From Chitinophaga alhagiae (GTDB taxonomy: Bacteria > Bacteroidota > Bacteroidia > Chitinophagales > Chitinophagaceae), in assembly GCF_003568665.1 (NCBI RefSeq), contig NZ_QXMH01000003.1:248001-312000 (forward strand): 64,000 bases of DNA, in the 5' to 3' direction. Below are positions 62,693 through 64,000 of this stretch, piece by piece; position 1 is the stretch's first letter; every line of letters begins with the position of its first letter. Both the position numbers and the translations under genes were made by a program. The notes under the pieces were generated by a model. The model was not told where the DNA came from. It ran no database searches and was given only the letters and a program-made list of their open reading frames with translations.

Positions 62693-64000
62693 ATGCGAAA
62701 ACCTGGTATCATATCCAACCTGGAAGAAAAGATAAAAGCGCTGGAGGCGGAGAACGTGGCTTTACGTAAAGCCGCCCGCGCCGCCGCGAAAAAGAAAAGT
62801 CAGCGGCCGCAGAACGGCGGCGCCTCCGTAAAAGTACCCGCAGAAATGCAGCCGCTGTTCCGCAAGGCGGAAGAAAACGTAAGAAAGTACTTTTCCGATT
62901 TCAAGTGGGACCCTTCCAAGGCCGCCATCGAGATCAATGACGAAAGGTATGTGCTGATAAGGGCTTCTGCCCTGTCCAAGGACTTCCTGGACAGCATCCT
63001 GAAACTGTATGCGGACCGCGGGGAAGGAGAGGCCTTCACCATTGGCAGAAATTTTTTGTTCGATATTTCCCACGCCCTGGGCCTCAATGACGCCAAGGCT
63101 TTCCATGCAAAGATGAACCTCAGCACGCCGCTGTCAAAGCTGTCTGCAGGCCCGGTGCATTTTGCCTATACCGGCTGGGCGTATGTAGACATCCTGCCGG
63201 AAAGCAACCCCTCCCCAGATGAAAATTTTTGTTTGTTCTACCATCATCCTTTTTCCTTTGAAGCAGACGCCTGGATACGGGCCGGCGTACAATCCAAAAG
63301 CCCCGTATGTATTATGAACGGAGGGTACTCCTCCGGCTGGTGCGAAGAGAGTTTCGGCGTGCCCCTCACCGCTGTGGAAGTAAGCTGCAGGGCGCAGGGG
63401 CACAGCCAGTGTACGTTCGTGATGTCTCCTCCCCACCGGATAGAGGAACACATCCAGCAGTTTGCGAAGACGCACCGCAAACGCCATATCAAAAAAACGC
63501 CACCGGAAATACCTACTTTCTTTTTGCGTAAAACCGTAGAAGAGCAGATGGAAAAGGCGCGGCTACTGGCGGAAGAATCCTCCCGCGCCAAATCTGATTT
63601 TGTGGCCAACATGAGCCATGAGCTGAGAACGCCGCTCAGCGCCATACTGGGGTATACGGACCTGCTGAAGAAAACGAAGCTGGACAATATGCAGCATGAT
63701 TACCTGGCGGCCATCTACACCTCCGGCAGCAACCTGCTTTCCACCATCAACGATATTATGGACCTCAGCAAGCTGGACGCGCGGAAGATCAGCTTTGAAT
63801 CCGTTCCCATCCACCTGCCAGACCTGCTGCAATCCATAGAGCTGATGCTGGCCTCCCGCCTGGGGCATAAAAAACTGCAATACATTTCCAGCGTAGACAG
63901 GGCATTGAACCAATCCCTGCTGGGAGACAGCGTTCGCCTTACACAGATACTGCTCAACATCATCGGCAACGCCATCAAGTTCACTGAAAAGGGAAAGATC
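62693..64000 (+). CDS. V4R-domain sensor histidine kinase (3' end outside the window)
   Basis: 436 codons are visible from ATG 62693 and the frame is open at the window end. Residues 1-35 form a basic coiled coil; about 75-165 resemble an XylR_N-type activator domain (FSDFKWDPSKAAIEINDERY, ALSKDFLDSILKLYADRGEG); about 170-250 form a V4R small-molecule-binding domain with conserved cysteine/histidine positions (WCEESFG, VEVSCRAQGHSQCTF). A coiled coil then leads to HisKA (FVANMSHELRTPLSAILGYT, phospho-His 309) and the start of the HATPase N box (LLNIIGNAIKFTEKGK). There is no membrane helix, so it senses a cytosolic ligand, probably a substrate or product of the adjacent monooxygenase. Receiver domains may follow beyond the edge. 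Confidence 0.88.
   Translation, partial: MRKPGIISNLEEKIKALEAENVALRKAARAAAKKKSQRPQNGGASVKVPAEMQPLFRKAEENVRKYFSDFKWDPSKAAIEINDERYVLIRASALSKDFLDSILKLYADRGEGEAFTIGRNFLFDISHALGLNDAKAFHAKMNLSTPLSKLSAGPVHFAYTGWAYVDILPESNPSPDENFCLFYHHPFSFEADAWIRAGVQSKSPVCIMNGGYSSGWCEESFGVPLTAVEVSCRAQGHSQCTFVMSPPHRIEEHIQQFAKTHRKRHIKKTPPEIPTFFLRKTVEEQMEKARLLAEESSRAKSDFVANMSHELRTPLSAILGYTDLLKKTKLDNMQHDYLAAIYTSGSNLLSTINDIMDLSKLDARKISFESVPIHLPDLLQSIELMLASRLGHKKLQYISSVDRALNQSLLGDSVRLTQILLNIIGNAIKFTEKGKI

Noticed and set aside
1..64000. CRISPR arrays, tRNA or rRNA genes
   Set aside because: No regularly spaced direct repeats and no cloverleaf or rRNA-like stretches were seen on reading both strands.

Overview
The window reads as a chromosome segment of a Bacteroidota bacterium, most likely a fairly GC-rich member of the Chitinophagaceae (Chitinophaga-like). 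Evidence: two SusC/SusD pairs, SusE-like and Kelch lipoproteins, a 7TM-DISM histidine kinase, a DUF4369-type TlpA protein, several TAnnTTTG promoter elements, and starts that lack Shine-Dalgarno sequences. I saw no rRNA, tRNA, CRISPR array or intact insertion sequence.

Region 1 (1-16331) is a polysaccharide-utilisation locus on the minus strand: SusC, SusD, a DUF5017-like surface lipoprotein, a sodium:solute symporter, two large related exported proteins of unrecognised family, and a two-domain SGNH esterase. A further minus-strand gene begins at 33 and leaves the window. A divergent LacI-family regulator sits beside susC. The same 33-bp double-palindrome site lies between lacI and susC (15255-15287) and in front of the gene leaving the window (111-143), so the LacI protein probably controls both ends of the locus.

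Region 2 (16324-19641) holds small regulatory and metabolic genes: a Crp/Fnr regulator facing a QorB-like NAD(P)H reductase, a DUF1772 membrane protein, an AraC regulator, and a 100-bp element with 18-bp perfect terminal inverted repeats.

Region 3 (19694-35169) is the most unusual part: one 15.5-kb operon of five tightly packed or overlapping genes for proteins of 391, 1142, 1121, 1868 and 624 residues. None has an obvious signal peptide and none matches a pathway I can name. The first protein has a possible caspase-like His/Cys dyad, the second is a beta-rich giant resembling DUF6603, the third has a central two-helix membrane segment, and the fourth has an N-terminal coiled coil and an internal duplication. 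I regard this as the candidate undescribed system.

Region 4 (35426-39839) holds two SRPBCC proteins, two GNAT acetyltransferases, a methyltransferase and a TlpA-type thioredoxin. One SRPBCC gene has a textbook Bacteroidota promoter overlapped by two operator palindromes.

Region 5 (40048-54022) looks like a sialoglycan locus: SusC/SusD, a DHDPS/NanA-family lyase, a sialidase, and, beyond a DoxX protein and a two-component system, an AGE-family epimerase with a Kelch lipoprotein. The expected steps are outer-membrane capture, sialic acid release, aldol cleavage and possibly epimerisation; a kinase is not in view.

Region 6 (54389-64000) contains an FMN glutamate-synthase-like protein, two methyltransferases, a DEAD-box helicase, a DUF1080 protein, an epoxide hydrolase, and a flavin monooxygenase followed after 3 nt by a V4R-domain sensor kinase that runs off the window.
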